From CAZPKH01 sp964407165 (GTDB lineage: Bacteria; Bacteroidota; Bacteroidia; Bacteroidales; Muribaculaceae), in NCBI GenBank assembly GCA_964407165.1, contig CAYOUJ010000013.1:1-49812 (forward strand): a stretch of 49,812 bases of DNA, written 5' to 3'. Each line of letters begins with the position of its first letter. The first letter of the stretch is position 1. A program made the translations under genes and the position numbers. The notes under the pieces are model-generated. The model was not told the DNA's origin, searched no databases, and saw only the letters and a list, made by a program, of their open reading frames with translations. This document shows, piece after piece, positions 42,292-49,812 of the stretch.

Positions 42292-44286
42292 TCAGTTGCG
42301 CTCTTTGATCAGGCCGAAGCGGTAGGCGGCGAGCAGGTCCTGAAGGTCGGCAATCTGCTCGCGCAGCTCGGCGCCCTTGTCGGTGTCGGCCACGCGCAGC
42401 CGTTGCGCGTTGTACTCGGCAAGCACTGTCGTCGAAATGATGTCGTCGCCGTGGTCGATGGCGCTGCGCCGCGACTCGAAGGGGGTGTGCTGGACGAGCT
42501 GAAGGCCGCGGGAGTGGAAGACGAGGGTGTATCCGGCGATGCCGGTTTCGCTTTGGTAGGCCTTTGAAAACCCGCCGTCGATCACCAGCAGCTTGCCGCC
42601 GGCGCGCACGGGCTTCTCCCCCTTGATGGTCTTGACGGGGACGTGGCCGTTGATGATGTGCCCGTGATCGGGGTCTAGGCCAAACTCTTCGAGGATCATG
42701 CCGACGACCTCGGGGTTGTCAGAGAGGCGGTAATACCACCCTTTCTCCTCGCGGTGTGTGGCCTTGTCGGCGATGAGGTAGCGCTCAAACGTGGTCATGC
42801 GCGCCTTGTCGAACGACGGCGAGTCAGGTCCGCACCACAGATACCACATATAGTCGACGGCGCCCCCATGGAGCGGGGCGGCGCCCTCGCGCCCCGCCGA
42901 ACCCTCCGTGCACGCATAGTTCACCAGCGCGTCCAGGCGGTCGAGCAGGGCCCGGCCCTTGAAGCGATGGCCCAGGACGTTGACCTCGCGCAGCGTGCCG
43001 TCCTCGTTAAGCGGCATCGAGGCGTGATAGAGCAGGTTGCCGTTGGCAGCGAGGTAGAACGAGCCGTGGCTTAGCAGGAAGGAGATGTGCCGACGCAGCT
43101 TCTCCGACTGCATGACCGAGGCGTGGAGGGTCTGCACCAGAGCCTCCTCCTCGGGGGTCAGCCGGTAGGGGTCGGCGGGGTCGACGGTGGGCCAGTCGGC
43201 CACGAGCAGGGGGTGCTCCGCGCCCTCGAGCGTGACGGTTTTCTTCTCCCAGTCAACCTTGTCAAGCAGCAGGCGGTCGGTCATGCCGTAGTCGGGGTTG
43301 CGGCGTATGATGGCGCCCTCGAGCTTCCACTGGATCATGGTGATAGCCTTGTGCATCAGCGCGATGATGCGTTGCTGCTTCTCCGTCAGCGGCCGCTCGA
43401 GGTTTTTGAGCTTGGGCCTGAACACGCTCAGGTCGGTGTCGCCGTATGTGTCGATGGCGAAGGTGGCCAGCGGCAGCAGGTTGATGCCGTAGCCGTCTTC
43501 GACGGTCGACAGGTTGGCGTAGCGCATGGTGATGCGGAGCACGTTGGCAATGCACGCATCGCAGCCGGCGGCGGCGCCCATCCACAGCAGATCATGGTTG
43601 CCCCACTGAATGTCGACGTTATGGTAAGAGCAGAGGGTGTCGAGTATGACGTGGGCGCCGGGGCCGCGGTCGTAGATGTCGCCGACGATGTGCAGTGAGT
43701 CGATGGAGAGCCGCTGGATGAGGTTGCAGATGGCCTCGATAAAGGCATCGGCGCGGCGCGTGGAGATTATGGTGCTTATAATCTGGTCGAAATAGTTGTT
43801 TTTGTTGGGGTCGAACTCATTCTCGTGCAGCAGCTCTTGTATGATGTAGCTGAAGTCGGGGGGCAGCGCCTTGTTGACCTTCGAGCGGGTGTATTTGGAG
43901 GATACATTGCGCGCCACCTTGACCAGCTTGTTGAGCGTCAGGTGATACCATTCGTCGAGGTTGCCGTCCTGCATCTGCACGCGCCGCATCTTCTCCTTGG
44001 GATAGTAGATGAGGGTGCAGAGGTCCTGGCGGGCGTGCTGCGACAGGGAGTTGGCAAATATCTCGTCGACCTTGCGGCGGATGGTGCCGGAGGCATTCTT
44101 AAGCACGTGCTGGAAGGCCTCGCTCTCGCCGTGGATGTCGGTCAGGAAGTGCTCGGTGCCCTTGGGCAGGTTGAGTATCGCCTCGAGGTTGATGATCTCG
44201 GTGGAGGCGGCGGCCACCGTCGGGAATGATTTCGACAGCAGGCGCAGGTAGCGTAGTTGCTCTTCAGTAAATGGTAGCTTGGGCAT
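42292..44286 (-). CDS. fbp: Class III fructose-1,6-bisphosphatase
   Basis: Gluconeogenic phosphatase of the Firmicutes-type (FBPase class III), common in Bacteroidetes. The 664-residue protein starts MPKLPFTEEQLRYLRLLSK. The calcineurin-like phosphoesterase motifs are FLTDIHGESEAF (Asp and His), HIVGDIYDRGPGAHVIL, IQWGNHDLLWMGAA, and IINGHVPVKTIKGEKPVRAGGK, whose core GHVPVK carries the distal His. ATG 44286 is chosen because the 35 in-frame codons upstream are all repeat-derived (THYSLLTNY type). Length matches the family. Confidence 0.95.
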   Translation of the reverse strand: MPKLPFTEEQLRYLRLLSKSFPTVAAASTEIINLEAILNLPKGTEHFLTDIHGESEAFQHVLKNASGTIRRKVDEIFANSLSQHARQDLCTLIYYPKEKMRRVQMQDGNLDEWYHLTLNKLVKVARNVSSKYTRSKVNKALPPDFSYIIQELLHENEFDPNKNNYFDQIISTIISTRRADAFIEAICNLIQRLSIDSLHIVGDIYDRGPGAHVILDTLCSYHNVDIQWGNHDLLWMGAAAGCDACIANVLRITMRYANLSTVEDGYGINLLPLATFAIDTYGDTDLSVFRPKLKNLERPLTEKQQRIIALMHKAITMIQWKLEGAIIRRNPDYGMTDRLLLDKVDWEKKTVTLEGAEHPLLVADWPTVDPADPYRLTPEEEALVQTLHASVMQSEKLRRHISFLLSHGSFYLAANGNLLYHASMPLNEDGTLREVNVLGHRFKGRALLDRLDALVNYACTEGSAGREGAAPLHGGAVDYMWYLWCGPDSPSFDKARMTTFERYLIADKATHREEKGWYYRLSDNPEVVGMILEEFGLDPDHGHIINGHVPVKTIKGEKPVRAGGKLLVIDGGFSKAYQSETGIAGYTLVFHSRGLQLVQHTPFESRRSAIDHGDDIISTTVLAEYNAQRLRVADTDKGAELREQIADLQDLLAAYRFGLIKERN

Positions 44287-44435
44287 GATTGTCAGTGAGT
44301 AGGTAATTAGTGAGTAGGTAATTAGTGAGTAGTGAGTAGTGAGTAGGTAATTAGTGAGTAGTGAGTAGTGAGTAACTTTCGCAAGCTGCACAAGGTTACT
44401 TACTACTTACTGCTCACTACTCACTAATTACTTAC
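44287..44435 (-). repeat. Heptad inverted-repeat element before fbp (GTGAGTA type)
   Basis: Read with fbp: left arm TAATTAGTGAGTAGTGAGC and more, core TAACCTTGTGCAGCTTGCGA, long right arm of TACTCAC units broken by TAATTACC, ending close to the ATG. The left arm includes the last codons and TAG of meaB. The right arm has no stop codon in the fbp frame. Confidence 0.87.
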
Positions 44436-45515
44436 TTTGCGGTAGGCGGCGAGGATGTCGCGGGCGGCGGTGAAGGGGCTCTGGCGGTTGGCAAGCACAC
44501 GGGCCTGGGCCTCGCGGAGCATCTCGGCCACGGTGGGGTTTTCGTAGAAGTTGCGGCGCAGCTGCTCGTCGATGGTCTCGTACATCCAGTAGCGCGACTG
44601 GCTCAGGCGCTTCTCCTCGAAGTAGCCGTTGTGCTTGGTCAGGGCGAAGTAGCGGTCGATCATCCCCCATACCTCGTCGATGCCCAGGCCGTAATAGCCG
44701 GAGTAGCAGAGCACCTCGGGCATCCACCCCGACGTGGTCGGCGGGAACAGGTGCAGCGCCGAGCGAAATTGCGCCTGCGCCAAGCGTGCGCGGTCCACGT
44801 TGTCGCCGTCGGCCTTGTTGATGACTATGCCGTCGGCCATCTCCATGATGCCGCGCTTGATGCCCTGCAGCTCGTCGCCGGTGCCGGCAAGCTGGATGAG
44901 CAGGAAGAAGTCTACCATCGAGTGCACGGCTGTCTCGCTCTGGCCTACGCCCACGGTCTCGACGAAGATATTGTTGTAGCCTGCGGCCTCGCAGAGCACT
45001 ATCGTCTCGCGAGTCTTGCGGGCCACGCCGCCGAGCGACCCTGCCGACGGGCTGGGGCGTATGAAAGCGTCGGGGTGTACCGAAAGTTTCTCCATGCGCG
45101 TCTTGTCGCCCAATATCGAGCCTTTTGTGCGCTCCGAAGAGGGGTCGATGGCCAGCACGGCCAGCTTGCCGCCCTGCTTCAACACATGAAGGCCGAAGAC
45201 GTCGATGGAGGTCGACTTGCCGGCGCCGGGGACGCCGGTGATGCCGATGCGCCGCGAGTTGCCGCTGTGGGGCAGGCACTTCTCTATAATCTCCTGCGCG
45301 ATGGCCTGATGCGCGGGCGCGTGGCTCTCGACCAGGGTGACGGCACGGCTCAGGCGCGTGACGTCCCCCTTGAGTATTCCCTCGACAAGATCGCCGGCCG
45401 AGGGCAGACGGCGCGGGCCGCGCTTCTTTAGGTAGGGGTTGACTGACGGGGGCTGTGCCACGCCGCCGTTGACGGTCAGGCCCTTGTATTCGGCATTGTT
45501 TTCAGGGTGATCCAT
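44424..45515 (-). CDS. meaB: Methylmalonyl-CoA mutase-associated GTPase MeaB
   Basis: G3E GTPase that protects and loads B12-dependent methylmalonyl-CoA mutase, part of the succinate-propionate route. The 363-residue protein has the P-loop GITGVPGAGKSTSIDVF, the region LAIDPSSERTKGSILGDKTRM, RPSPSAGSLGGVARKT, FVETVGVGQSETAVHSMVD and the base-recognition motif VINKADGDN. The mutase genes are not in the window. Its final codons (VSN, TAG) are in the repeat element of the next gene. Confidence 0.95.
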   Translation of the reverse strand: MDHPENNAEYKGLTVNGGVAQPPSVNPYLKKRGPRRLPSAGDLVEGILKGDVTRLSRAVTLVESHAPAHQAIAQEIIEKCLPHSGNSRRIGITGVPGAGKSTSIDVFGLHVLKQGGKLAVLAIDPSSERTKGSILGDKTRMEKLSVHPDAFIRPSPSAGSLGGVARKTRETIVLCEAAGYNNIFVETVGVGQSETAVHSMVDFFLLIQLAGTGDELQGIKRGIMEMADGIVINKADGDNVDRARLAQAQFRSALHLFPPTTSGWMPEVLCYSGYYGLGIDEVWGMIDRYFALTKHNGYFEEKRLSQSRYWMYETIDEQLRRNFYENPTVAEMLREAQARVLANRQSPFTAARDILAAYRKVSN

Positions 45516-45668
45516 GGTTTAGGTAATTAGTGAGTAGTGAATGGTGAGTGGTGTGTCTGTAATTAGTGAGTAGTGAGTAGTGTGTAGGTAATTAGTGAGT
45601 AGTGAGTAGTGAGTATATTTCGCAAGCTGCACAAAGTTACTTACTACTCACTACTCACTAATTACCTA
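45516..45668 (-). repeat. Heptad inverted-repeat element before meaB (GTGAGTA type)
   Basis: Read with meaB: left arm GTAGGTAATTAGTGAGTAG and more, core TAACTTTGTGCAGCTTGCGA, right arm of TACTCAC, TAATTACC and ACACACC variants to four bases before the ATG. The stop codon TAA of the preceding DUF1573 gene lies in the left arm. The core has an exact -7 box, TAACTTTG, so it may be a promoter. Confidence 0.87.
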
Positions 45669-46741
45669 CACAGTCCGACGAGCCGGATCTGCGTCACGGG
45701 CTTGGCAGGGTCGTTGGTGATCAGGTCGGCCGTGGTGTTGAGGATGCCTCCCTCAAAGGCCTCCGGGCTGACGGTGAACGTCACCGTAGTGCTCTTGCCC
45801 TTCTTCACCGCCTTGTCCTTCACCTCGGCTGTGACTCCCGAGCCTTCCGGCAGGTATATCCGGCGGAACACGAGCGGCTCCTGGCCTCGGTTTTCCACTG
45901 TCAGCGTGAGCGTTATAGGCTCATCGGGCATTCCTTCCAGGGTGCCCGCGTCAAGACGCGTGTTGTCGACTATGATCACCGGCGCCTTCGCACGCTTCTC
46001 CTCGGAATAATAGCTGAAGTCCTCATTGACGTTCAGCGTCACCTCCAGGGTCAGAGACTCCTCAGCCCCCTTGGCCGGATACGCCGTAAACAGCTCATGC
46101 TGCGGCCCGTAGCGCCCACCCTTGTCTGAACGCACCACCACGGAGTAGATAAACTGCTCACCCGGCGGCACTACCTCCGGCTCTACCTTGATGCTCAGCA
46201 ACTTGGTGTCGGTCGTAAACACCGGCCGCAGCGTGTCGGCCGACGCGTTGTAACCCTCGATATAGTTGCTGCGCGACTCGTGCTCGAGGAAGTCGCCGAA
46301 TATCAGATACTTGGCTTTCAGCCGCATCGGTCCCACGGTATATGGGTAGCGCGAGGCAAGCGTCTGCTCGGAGCCGATGATAGTGCCGTGGACGCGCAAG
46401 GTAGAGCGCACGGGGTTGGCGTTTGTGTCTATGTAAATCTTCTTGTCGAATCGTCCCGGGCGCCCCTCCGGGTCGAAGCTCACCTCCACGGTCGCGCTGT
46501 CGCCGGGCGCTATCGGCGCCGACGAGTAGATGGGCGTGGTACAGCCGCACGTGGCCCGCGCGTCCATGATAGTCAGGGGCTCGTTGCCCGTGTTGTGCAG
46601 CGTGAAGCGGCACGTCGCCAGGCCGTCATCCTCGCGGATTACGCCAAAGTCGTGGTCAGTCGATGTCCACTTAACCTCCGGCATGGCCCATGCCGAGGCA
46701 GCGCAGCAGAGCGGCAGCAGTGCCGTGAGCAGTCGTTTCAT
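45662..46741 (-). CDS. DUF1573 protein, long form (secreted)
   Basis: A 359-residue protein with a signal peptide (MKRLLTALLPLCCAASAWA). The DUF1573 immunoglobulin-like domain fills residues 22-120: STDHDFGVIREDDG, CRFTLHNTGNEPLTIMDARATCGCTTPIYSSAPIAPGDS (core motif TCGCTTP), VSFDPEGRPGRFDK. Two further Ig-like stretches follow, one ending in a second GQEPLVFRRIYLPEG pattern. DUF1573 proteins are abundant in Bacteroidetes and their role is not settled; a cell-envelope function is inferred. Six bases separate it from the short DUF1573 gene before it. Confidence 0.86.
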   Translation of the reverse strand: MKRLLTALLPLCCAASAWAMPEVKWTSTDHDFGVIREDDGLATCRFTLHNTGNEPLTIMDARATCGCTTPIYSSAPIAPGDSATVEVSFDPEGRPGRFDKKIYIDTNANPVRSTLRVHGTIIGSEQTLASRYPYTVGPMRLKAKYLIFGDFLEHESRSNYIEGYNASADTLRPVFTTDTKLLSIKVEPEVVPPGEQFIYSVVVRSDKGGRYGPQHELFTAYPAKGAEESLTLEVTLNVNEDFSYYSEEKRAKAPVIIVDNTRLDAGTLEGMPDEPITLTLTVENRGQEPLVFRRIYLPEGSGVTAEVKDKAVKKGKSTTVTFTVSPEAFEGGILNTTADLITNDPAKPVTQIRLVGLCR

Positions 46742-46747
46742 AGTGCG

Positions 46748-47128
46748 TTAAGGTATGATTGTGCCTGAAAATTTGAGCTTTACATTCTTCTTCGTGCCGT
46801 TAGTGGTCACAGTGACGGTGCGGTTGAACTCGCCCTTGCGTCCCGAGGGATTGAAGTGTATGGTGATGACGCCGCTCTTGCCCGGCTGTATAGGCTCCTT
46901 GGGGTACGTGGGCGTGGTGCATCCGCAGCCGCCATTGGTAACATTGACTATCAGCAACGGTGCGTCACCGGTGTTGGTGAACTCATACGAGCAGTTTACC
47001 GTGCCACCTTTGGCCTGTATCGTGCCGAAGTCGTGCGAGGTCTTGGCAAACTCTATCTTCGCCTTGCCCGCCGCAAAGGCTATCAGCGCGGCCGTCATTA
47101 TCAGCGAAAAGATCAATAACTTTTTCAT
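46748..47128 (-). CDS. DUF1573 protein, short form (secreted)
   Basis: A 126-residue single-domain protein: signal peptide MKKLLIFSLIMTAALIAFAAG, then IEFAKTSHDFGTIQAKGG, SYEFTNTGDAPLLIVNVTNG, GCGCTTPTYPKEPIQPGKSG and IHFNPSGRKGEFNRTVTV. It matches the canonical one-domain DUF1573 length. It is followed six bases later by the longer paralogue, so the pair is an operon and probably a duplication followed by extension. Confidence 0.88.
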   Translation of the reverse strand: MKKLLIFSLIMTAALIAFAAGKAKIEFAKTSHDFGTIQAKGGTVNCSYEFTNTGDAPLLIVNVTNGGCGCTTPTYPKEPIQPGKSGVITIHFNPSGRKGEFNRTVTVTTNGTKKNVKLKFSGTIIP

Positions 47129-47152
47129 AGATTGAGAGTTTTTAGTTTTAAG
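47129..47152 (-). repeat. Solo right arm of a heptad element before the short DUF1573 gene
   Basis: On the minus strand AACTTAAAACTAAAAACTCT lies directly before the ATG at 47128 with no matching left arm; it starts at the stop codon of the ATPase gene. Confidence 0.65.
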
Positions 47153-48655
47153 TTAGACTTGCAAGTTGAAGCAACGTTTAATCGCCTTGCGTATACGCGT
47201 GGCCGCCGCGCCGTCGTGGCGGAGGAGGTCGAGGATGGCCTTGATGTACTCATCCTTGTTGCGCAGCCCGCACTGGCCGGCCACGTTGCTCGTGGTCAGC
47301 ATCGACTTCTCGTTGTAATACTTCAGCACGCCCGCATAGTCGTCGTCGGCCACCAGGCCGCGGAACTCCCGGCAGAACTTCTCGTAGAGGCCGCGCGGGT
47401 TGATCTCCTTGACCAGGTCGTTGATGTGATCCTCCAGGTCGTTGATGCTCTTGAAGCGGCCGTCGATGCGATACTCCATCGTCCGCTTGATGCGGTGGCG
47501 CGTGTGCAGGAGCGCCTGTTTCTTGAGGTCTTGCGTAAACTGGTTAAGCACAGCCTTCTTCACCTTGCCAAAGACGTGAGCCTCATTGCGCCCGCGCGAG
47601 CCGGCCACCGTGCGGATAACATCTTCAAGCATCAGTATGTTCTCTATCTCCGCCACCTCCGGAACGAATATCTTCTTGTCGCGCAGATATTTCACCTCTC
47701 CTGCATCGCGGCGGTCGCGGTCGACAATGCCGTAGCTGTCGAGGTGGTGGAAGCCGTTGAGACTGTTGAACGCCCGCGTGGCCTCTATCACCTTGCCGCA
47801 ACTGCCTAACGACTTGACGGTGAAGTCCTGGAACACGAGCGGGTAGAGCTTGGCGTCGATGCTGTTGACCCCGTCGCCCTCGATAAAGAGCACATGCTTG
47901 CGGGCGCCTAATATGGTCAGGTAGATGTCGTCTGACAGGCCCGTGTCGGGTGGCAGCACGTCGTAGTTCCACGTGACAGTCGAGGGGTCGTAGTCACGCA
48001 CCCACACCACGGCCGAGTGGCTGCGGGTGGCCACAAAGTCCAGGTCATGTGTGGTGTAGATAAACGTGCAGTCGGCGCGGCAGTCCTCAAGCATGTTCCA
48101 CAGCTGCGCCAGCACGGAGGGGTGAAGGAAGTTGGCCGAGTTGTCGACGAATATGAGCGCGTCCTGCGGGGCGTAGAGTGTCTTGGCCAGGGAGTATAGC
48201 ACAGTGCGCTCGCCGGCCGACAGACGCGTGGGGGCGTAGACGTCATCCTTGGCATCGCCCTCGCGCGAGAAGAGCATCTCGCCGCTGGAGATGAGTATGC
48301 GGTTGTCGGGGAAGATCTGGTGCCAGAAGTCTATCACCCGGTCGAGGCGAGTGCGCGGGGGCCGCGCCTCCGGGTCGTCGTTGGCCTGCACCTTATATTG
48401 AATAAGGGAAAGCAGCTCGTCGTGCATCAGTCGCTTTAGCAGCTGCTCGAAAGGCGAGTCGGTCCCCGGGGCGCCCGGGGCCACCGCGTCGAGCGCACTC
48501 AGGCGCACCCCCTTGTCGCCGTGCTCGGCCAGGAGGTAGTCTGAAAACCGTGACTTGCCGGCGCCATTGGCGCCGATCACTATCACTTGGCCGCGGGAGG
48601 TGTCTACCGTCTCGCGCGTGCCGTCTTTGCGTGGTGGTAACTCTATCTTTCCCAT
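47153..48655 (-). CDS. AAA ATPase with C-terminal DUF4435/TOPRIM-like domain
   Basis: A 500-residue ABC-type AAA ATPase of the OLD/RecF group. Walker A is GANGAGKS (28-35), signature RLSAGER near 145-150, Walker B ALIFVDNSANFLHP where the usual catalytic Glu is Asn (172), H-loop TTHDLD at 202. From about 250 a TOPRIM-like half follows: LFIEGDG (Glu 259), GIVDRDRRD (Asp 312/314) and EIENIL, resembling DUF4435. ATG 48655 is chosen over a longer frame that crosses the promoter. The ATPase-DUF4435 pair resembles fused AriA-AriB of PARIS anti-phage systems, but it is a single gene here among housekeeping genes, so a defence role is only possible. Confidence 0.75.
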   Translation of the reverse strand: MGKIELPPRKDGTRETVDTSRGQVIVIGANGAGKSRFSDYLLAEHGDKGVRLSALDAVAPGAPGTDSPFEQLLKRLMHDELLSLIQYKVQANDDPEARPPRTRLDRVIDFWHQIFPDNRILISSGEMLFSREGDAKDDVYAPTRLSAGERTVLYSLAKTLYAPQDALIFVDNSANFLHPSVLAQLWNMLEDCRADCTFIYTTHDLDFVATRSHSAVVWVRDYDPSTVTWNYDVLPPDTGLSDDIYLTILGARKHVLFIEGDGVNSIDAKLYPLVFQDFTVKSLGSCGKVIEATRAFNSLNGFHHLDSYGIVDRDRRDAGEVKYLRDKKIFVPEVAEIENILMLEDVIRTVAGSRGRNEAHVFGKVKKAVLNQFTQDLKKQALLHTRHRIKRTMEYRIDGRFKSINDLEDHINDLVKEINPRGLYEKFCREFRGLVADDDYAGVLKYYNEKSMLTTSNVAGQCGLRNKDEYIKAILDLLRHDGAAATRIRKAIKRCFNLQV

Positions 48656-48661
48656 AGTCCA

Positions 48662-48692
48662 CAAAGGTAGCAACCATTGGCCAATTGGCAAA
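48662..48692 (-). promoter_or_regulatory. Promoter of the AAA/DUF4435 gene
   Basis: TTTG (48692-48689), 19 bases, TACCTTTG (48669-48662) on the minus strand, an exact match. The box ends six bases from the ATG, which implies a leaderless or nearly leaderless mRNA. Confidence 0.8.
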
Positions 48693-48744
48693 ATTATTTT
48701 TGACTTTTTCTTGGCAATATAGGCGTTATTAGTGTGAAAATTCG

Positions 48745-48752
48745 TAAATTTG
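48745..48752 (+). promoter_or_regulatory. -7 box of the asd promoter
   Basis: TAAATTTG with no clear TTTG at -33. Transcription from here would put the solo repeat arm 48768-48800 in the asd leader. Confidence 0.5.
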
Positions 48753-48765
48753 CACTCACTTTTAG

Positions 48766-48803
48766 CTCACTAAAAACTAAAAACTTAAAACTTAAAACTT
48801 AAT
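48766..48803 (+). repeat. Solo right arm of a heptad element before asd
   Basis: CTCACTAAAAACTAAAAACT then three ACTTAAA units, ending seven bases before the asd ATG; there is no complementary left arm, only a promoter box upstream. Confidence 0.75.
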
Positions 48804-48809
48804 ATATAA

Positions 48810-49811
48810 ATGAATGTAGCGATAGTTGGCGCCAGCGGCGCCGTAGGGCAGGAGTTCCTCCGCGTGCTCGACGAGCAGGCCTACCCCGTTGACAATCTCT
48901 TGCTGTTTGGCTCGGAGCGCAGCGCCGGCCGCAACTATACCTTCCGCGGCCGCGAGTACACCGTCAAGCTGCTGCAGGACAACGATGACTTCAAGGGCGT
49001 TGACGTGGCCTTCGTCAGCGCCGGCGCCGGCACCTCAAAGCGCTTCGCCGAGACCATCACCCGCCATGGCACCATCATGATCGACAACTCCAGCGCCTTC
49101 CGCATGGATCCCGACGTGCCTCTGGTAGTTCCCGAGGTCAACGGCGACGACGCCTTCGACACCCCCCGTAACATCATTGCCAACCCCAACTGCACCACCA
49201 TCCAGATGGTCGTGGCGCTCAAGCCCATCTATGACCTGGCCGGCATCGAGCGCGTGCATGTGGCCACATACCAGGCTGCCAGCGGCGCCGGCGCACAGGC
49301 CATGAAGGAGCTTCAGATGCAGCACGAGCAGATAGTGCGCGGCGAGGAACCTACCGTCGAGAAATTTGCCCACCAGCTGGCTTTCAACGTCATACCACAC
49401 GTCGATGTCTTCCAGGACAACGGCTACACCAAGGAGGAGATGAAGATGTATAACGAGACTCGCAAGATCATGCACGCCCCCAACCTGCGCGTCAGCGCCA
49501 CCTGCGTGCGCGTGCCCGTGATGCGCGCCCACTCCGAGGCCACCTGGGTACAGACCTCCCGACCCGTCACCCTCGACGAAGTTCGCAAGGCTCTTGAGAA
49601 TGCCCCCGGCGTGGTGATGATGGACGAGCCGGAGAAGAATGTCTATCCCATGCCCCTCGACCTGGCCCACCACGACCCCGTATACATCGGACGCCTGCGC
49701 ATGGACCTTGCCGACGACTGCGGCATCACCTTCTGGACCGTCAGCGACCAGATAAAGAAGGGCGCCGCACTCAACGCCGAGCAGATTGCCAAGCACCTCT
49801 TCAAAGTCTAG
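48810..49811 (+). CDS. asd: Aspartate-semialdehyde dehydrogenase
   Basis: NADPH-dependent enzyme making aspartate semialdehyde for lysine/DAP, threonine and methionine. The 333-residue protein begins MNVAIVGASGAVGQEFLRVL (Rossmann GxxGxxG). The active site is IANPNCTTIQMV with the catalytic Cys near residue 130, followed by TYQAASGAGAQAMKEL, and the catalytic His is in RVPVMRAHSEATWV. The end KHLFKV and TAG fall two bases before the window edge, so the gene is complete. Confidence 0.96.
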   Translation: MNVAIVGASGAVGQEFLRVLDEQAYPVDNLLLFGSERSAGRNYTFRGREYTVKLLQDNDDFKGVDVAFVSAGAGTSKRFAETITRHGTIMIDNSSAFRMDPDVPLVVPEVNGDDAFDTPRNIIANPNCTTIQMVVALKPIYDLAGIERVHVATYQAASGAGAQAMKELQMQHEQIVRGEEPTVEKFAHQLAFNVIPHVDVFQDNGYTKEEMKMYNETRKIMHAPNLRVSATCVRVPVMRAHSEATWVQTSRPVTLDEVRKALENAPGVVMMDEPEKNVYPMPLDLAHHDPVYIGRLRMDLADDCGITFWTVSDQIKKGAALNAEQIAKHLFKV

Positions 49812-49812
49812 T

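Noticed and set aside
44287..44391. 35-residue N-terminal extension of fructose-bisphosphatase
   Set aside because: The extra codons are a stop-free reading of TACTCAC repeats; the family N-terminus starts at the ATG at 44286.
44290..45661. Tandem repeats before fbp and meaB considered as a CRISPR array
   Set aside because: Period is 7 bases with no 28-37-base repeat, no unique spacers and no cas genes.

Overview
The window is a stretch of chromosome from a GC-rich member of the Bacteroidales. Evidence: TTTG-N19-21-TAnnTTTG promoters, no obvious Shine-Dalgarno sequences, DUF4827/DUF1573/DUF2490/DUF4956-type proteins, bifunctional HisB, long-form HisG, class III fructose-bisphosphatase and MeaB. 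A Muribaculaceae-like gut bacterium is a reasonable guess, but the family cannot be fixed from the sequence alone. Nearly all of it is protein-coding; there is one tRNA, no rRNA, no CRISPR array and no recognisable transposase.

Layout. 1-6405 (minus): a tight histidine operon hisG-D-C-B-H-A-F with its own promoter; hisI(E) probably begins at the left edge. 6395-6640 (minus): a small self-contained transcription unit with promoter-like box, strong hairpin, 22-codon ORF and intrinsic terminator. 6764-8331 (minus): ybaK-aroC. 8400-9005: a secreted YD-repeat-like protein; then tRNA-Arg(CCG) with promoter and terminator. 9210-14473 (minus): hemW, an AddB-like Fe-S nuclease and holB. 14554-17686 (plus): nrnA, a DUF4827 lipoprotein and glmM. 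17693-22458: NlpC/P60 hydrolase, alpha/beta hydrolase, a membrane-anchored MurF-like ligase and a D-Ala-D-Ala ligase. 22534-27260: glnS, a TPR-like protein, purB. 27366-31461: a four-gene cluster of VTC polyphosphate polymerase, DUF4956 membrane protein, DUF2490 outer-membrane protein and Cthe_2159-like beta-helix lipoprotein. 31588-36932: aminopeptidase P, gamma carbonic anhydrase, GNAT acetyltransferase, rubrerythrin, glycosyltransferase. 36929-41667: a small Cys-rich membrane protein, valS, dnaB. 41584-42169: a GC-rich tandem duplication of the dnaB tail next to a truncated lipid kinase. 42292-48655 (minus): fbp, meaB, two DUF1573 proteins, and an AAA/DUF4435-like ATPase. 48810-49811: asd.

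The most unusual feature is structural. At least a dozen intergenic gaps hold elements built of 7-nt tandem repeats arranged as two complementary arms around a short core. The right arm lies directly against the start codon of the downstream gene, and the left arm often supplies the stop codon of the upstream gene. The unit differs between elements (TTTTTAG, GTGAGTA, GATTAGT, GCGAACA, ATGCACA) but the two arms of one element mostly match each other, and two families share recognisable cores. Orientation follows the downstream gene on both strands. This is the best candidate here for an undescribed system, either a mobile repeat or a translational/transcriptional control element.
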